Below, one piece after another: positions 56,132 to 56,971 of a stretch of DNA of 56,971 bases. The position numbers and the translations under genes are program-made. The notes under the pieces are model-generated. The model had not been told where the DNA came from and did not search any database. It saw nothing but the letters and a program-made list of their open reading frames with translations. The stretch lies in assembly GCA_021324045.1 (NCBI GenBank), contig JAJPJV010000012.1, forward strand, positions 1 through 56,971. Reading direction: 5' to 3'. Every line of letters begins with the position of its first letter. Within the stretch, counting starts at the first letter, position 1. The DNA is from Actinomycetota bacterium (GTDB taxonomy: Bacteria > Actinomycetota > Acidimicrobiia > Acidimicrobiales > RAAP-2).

Positions 56132-56971
56132 TCACGACGATGCCTTCCACGTGTCCGTGAAACTGTCCCCCGCTGCGTCAAGGGGACCGGGCTGGGCAAG
56201 GACCGTCTGCCCGTTCACCATTTCGATCAGCGCATCGGGGTTTGAACTGATCGTTCCACTCGCCGTCGTCGTCGTCGTCGAGGCACTCGAAAACGTCACC
56301 GTTCCGAAGTCAGTTAGGGAGGCGAGTGAACAGAAAATGAATCTGCAGATCTCTGGCCGTTCGACGATCCACTCGGCAGAGGACTGAGCTGCAGAGAAGC
56401 TGAATGTCGCCGAGTACGTCCACCCGTGCGACGATGAGTCGGTAATCGACAACGTCCAGCTGTTGTTCGTCACGCTTACCGAAGCGCTGATCGAATCACC
56501 AGGTTCTACCGGGTTCGAGGAGGGCGAAAGCTCGACCTCGTATCCATTGTTGACTGCGGTGTCCCCGTACATCTCGTACCAGGCGTAATACGAGGGTGAT
56601 CCGTTGACGCAGTTGGCCGAGATACCGTCCTGTTCAGCAGTCGAGCTTGAGTACCCATCGATGCCAACCCATTCTGCGGAGTACGAGTTCGACCCGCTCG
56701 GGCAGGTCACGGTCGGAACGGACCAGCTGGCTTTAACGGCGGTGAACGTGGCGTTTGTGTCCGCATAACCCGACCAGTTCGACGATTGCACGGTTTGCGT
56801 CGGAGCAGACGTCACCGTGAGCGTGACCGTGTTCGTCGTGGCGCTCCCCGCGGAATTGCTGAACACCGCTTCGTACTCCCAACCATTCTGGGAGGAAGAG
56901 GCGGTGAACGAATAGGTTGGTGAGGTTGCGCCGCTGATGGCGCTAAAGGTGTTCCCGCCACTGTTCGTGTA
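56132..56971 (-). CDS. Secreted Ig-like / peptidase G1 (glutamic endopeptidase), 5' part outside the window
   Basis: Partial: 279 residues seen, open to the window edge. The first 55 residues finish a bacterial Ig-like repeat (GGNTFSAISGATSPTYSF, then WEYEAVFSNSAGSATT). Then comes a G1 domain: SSNWSGYADTNATFTAVKASW, WVGIDGYSSSTAEQDG with the catalytic Gln, and SAEWIVERPEICRF with the catalytic Glu. G1 (eqolisin) peptidases work at acidic pH. The Cys residues (TVTCPSG, SANCVNG, EICRFIFC) may form disulfides. It was presumably exported with a signal peptide beyond the window. Confidence 0.88.
   Translation of the reverse strand, partial: YTNSGGNTFSAISGATSPTYSFTASSSQNGWEYEAVFSNSAGSATTNTVTLTVTSAPTQTVQSSNWSGYADTNATFTAVKASWSVPTVTCPSGSNSYSAEWVGIDGYSSSTAEQDGISANCVNGSPSYYAWYEMYGDTAVNNGYEVELSPSSNPVEPGDSISASVSVTNNSWTLSITDSSSHGWTYSATFSFSAAQSSAEWIVERPEICRFIFCSLASLTDFGTVTFSSASTTTTTASGTISSNPDALIEMVNGQTVLAQPGPLDAAGDSFTDTWKASS

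Overview
The window looks like a chromosomal segment of a high-G+C actinobacterium, probably an acidophilic or acid-tolerant member of the Acidimicrobiia side of the phylum (inference). Supporting signs are an MptB-type polyprenol-phosphate-mannose transferase, a BldD-type regulator, an F420-type oxidoreductase, a small actinobacterial-style SRP RNA, an acyl-CoA carboxylase with a tiny epsilon-like subunit, a MarP-type acid-resistance protease and a secreted glutamic (G1, acid-acting) peptidase. Many genes carry a TANNNT box 6-9 bases before the start codon with no Shine-Dalgarno sequence. This points to widespread leaderless transcription.

Layout. 1-3400: tRNA genes (partial, probable Met; Thr; Tyr), a GNAT acetyltransferase, the MptB-like transferase and a gene-poor stretch with a 24-bp tandem duplication. 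3500-16500: housekeeping genes (yajQ, cobT, gtrA, tesB, citrate synthase, an unknown membrane-anchored protein, UDP-sulfoquinovose synthase, rmuC, phoU, asd-lysC, a membrane-anchored cyclophilin). 16500-21000: an S51 peptidase, then the propionyl-CoA branch (methylmalonyl-CoA epimerase, carboxyltransferase, epsilon-like subunit) divergent from a thiolase. 21100-25820: sixA-recR-dnaX, SRP RNA, tRNA-Ser(GGA), tadA, tRNA-Ser(CGA). 25900-30200: an MBL-fold hydrolase and a translationally coupled GH15 glycosidase/glucose dehydrogenase pair. 30300-32800: marP divergent from a secreted Cys-rich propeller-like protein. 32900-37100: a pst phosphate operon in the unusual order B-S-C-A with a TTG-started pstS and a perfect 15-bp hairpin at the pstS/pstC junction.

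37100-48000: polysaccharide deacetylase, BldD-like regulator, an Nramp-like transporter paired with a soluble PRC-MgtE_N-CBS protein and separated from it by a structured 386-base spacer, an ArsB/SLC13-like permease, a glycogen-debranching-type glycosidase, a GT4 glycosyltransferase and a SAM methyltransferase. 48000-56100 is accessory in character: two DHA2-family MFS exporters, a MarR regulator, an SDR, a MarC-like protein, an alpha/beta hydrolase, a tiny zinc-ribbon ORF beside an operator-like palindrome, and an LLM oxidoreductase. Several of these genes use strong Shine-Dalgarno sequences, unlike the leaderless core genes. The window ends inside a secreted Ig-like/G1 peptidase.

The most interesting candidate system is the Nramp-like transporter with the detached MgtE-type sensor and an intervening RNA that can fold into a 22-bp three-way junction. 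A plausible reading is Mg2+ or another divalent-cation uptake controlled in trans and perhaps by RNA. No CRISPR array, rRNA, transposase or prophage was seen.
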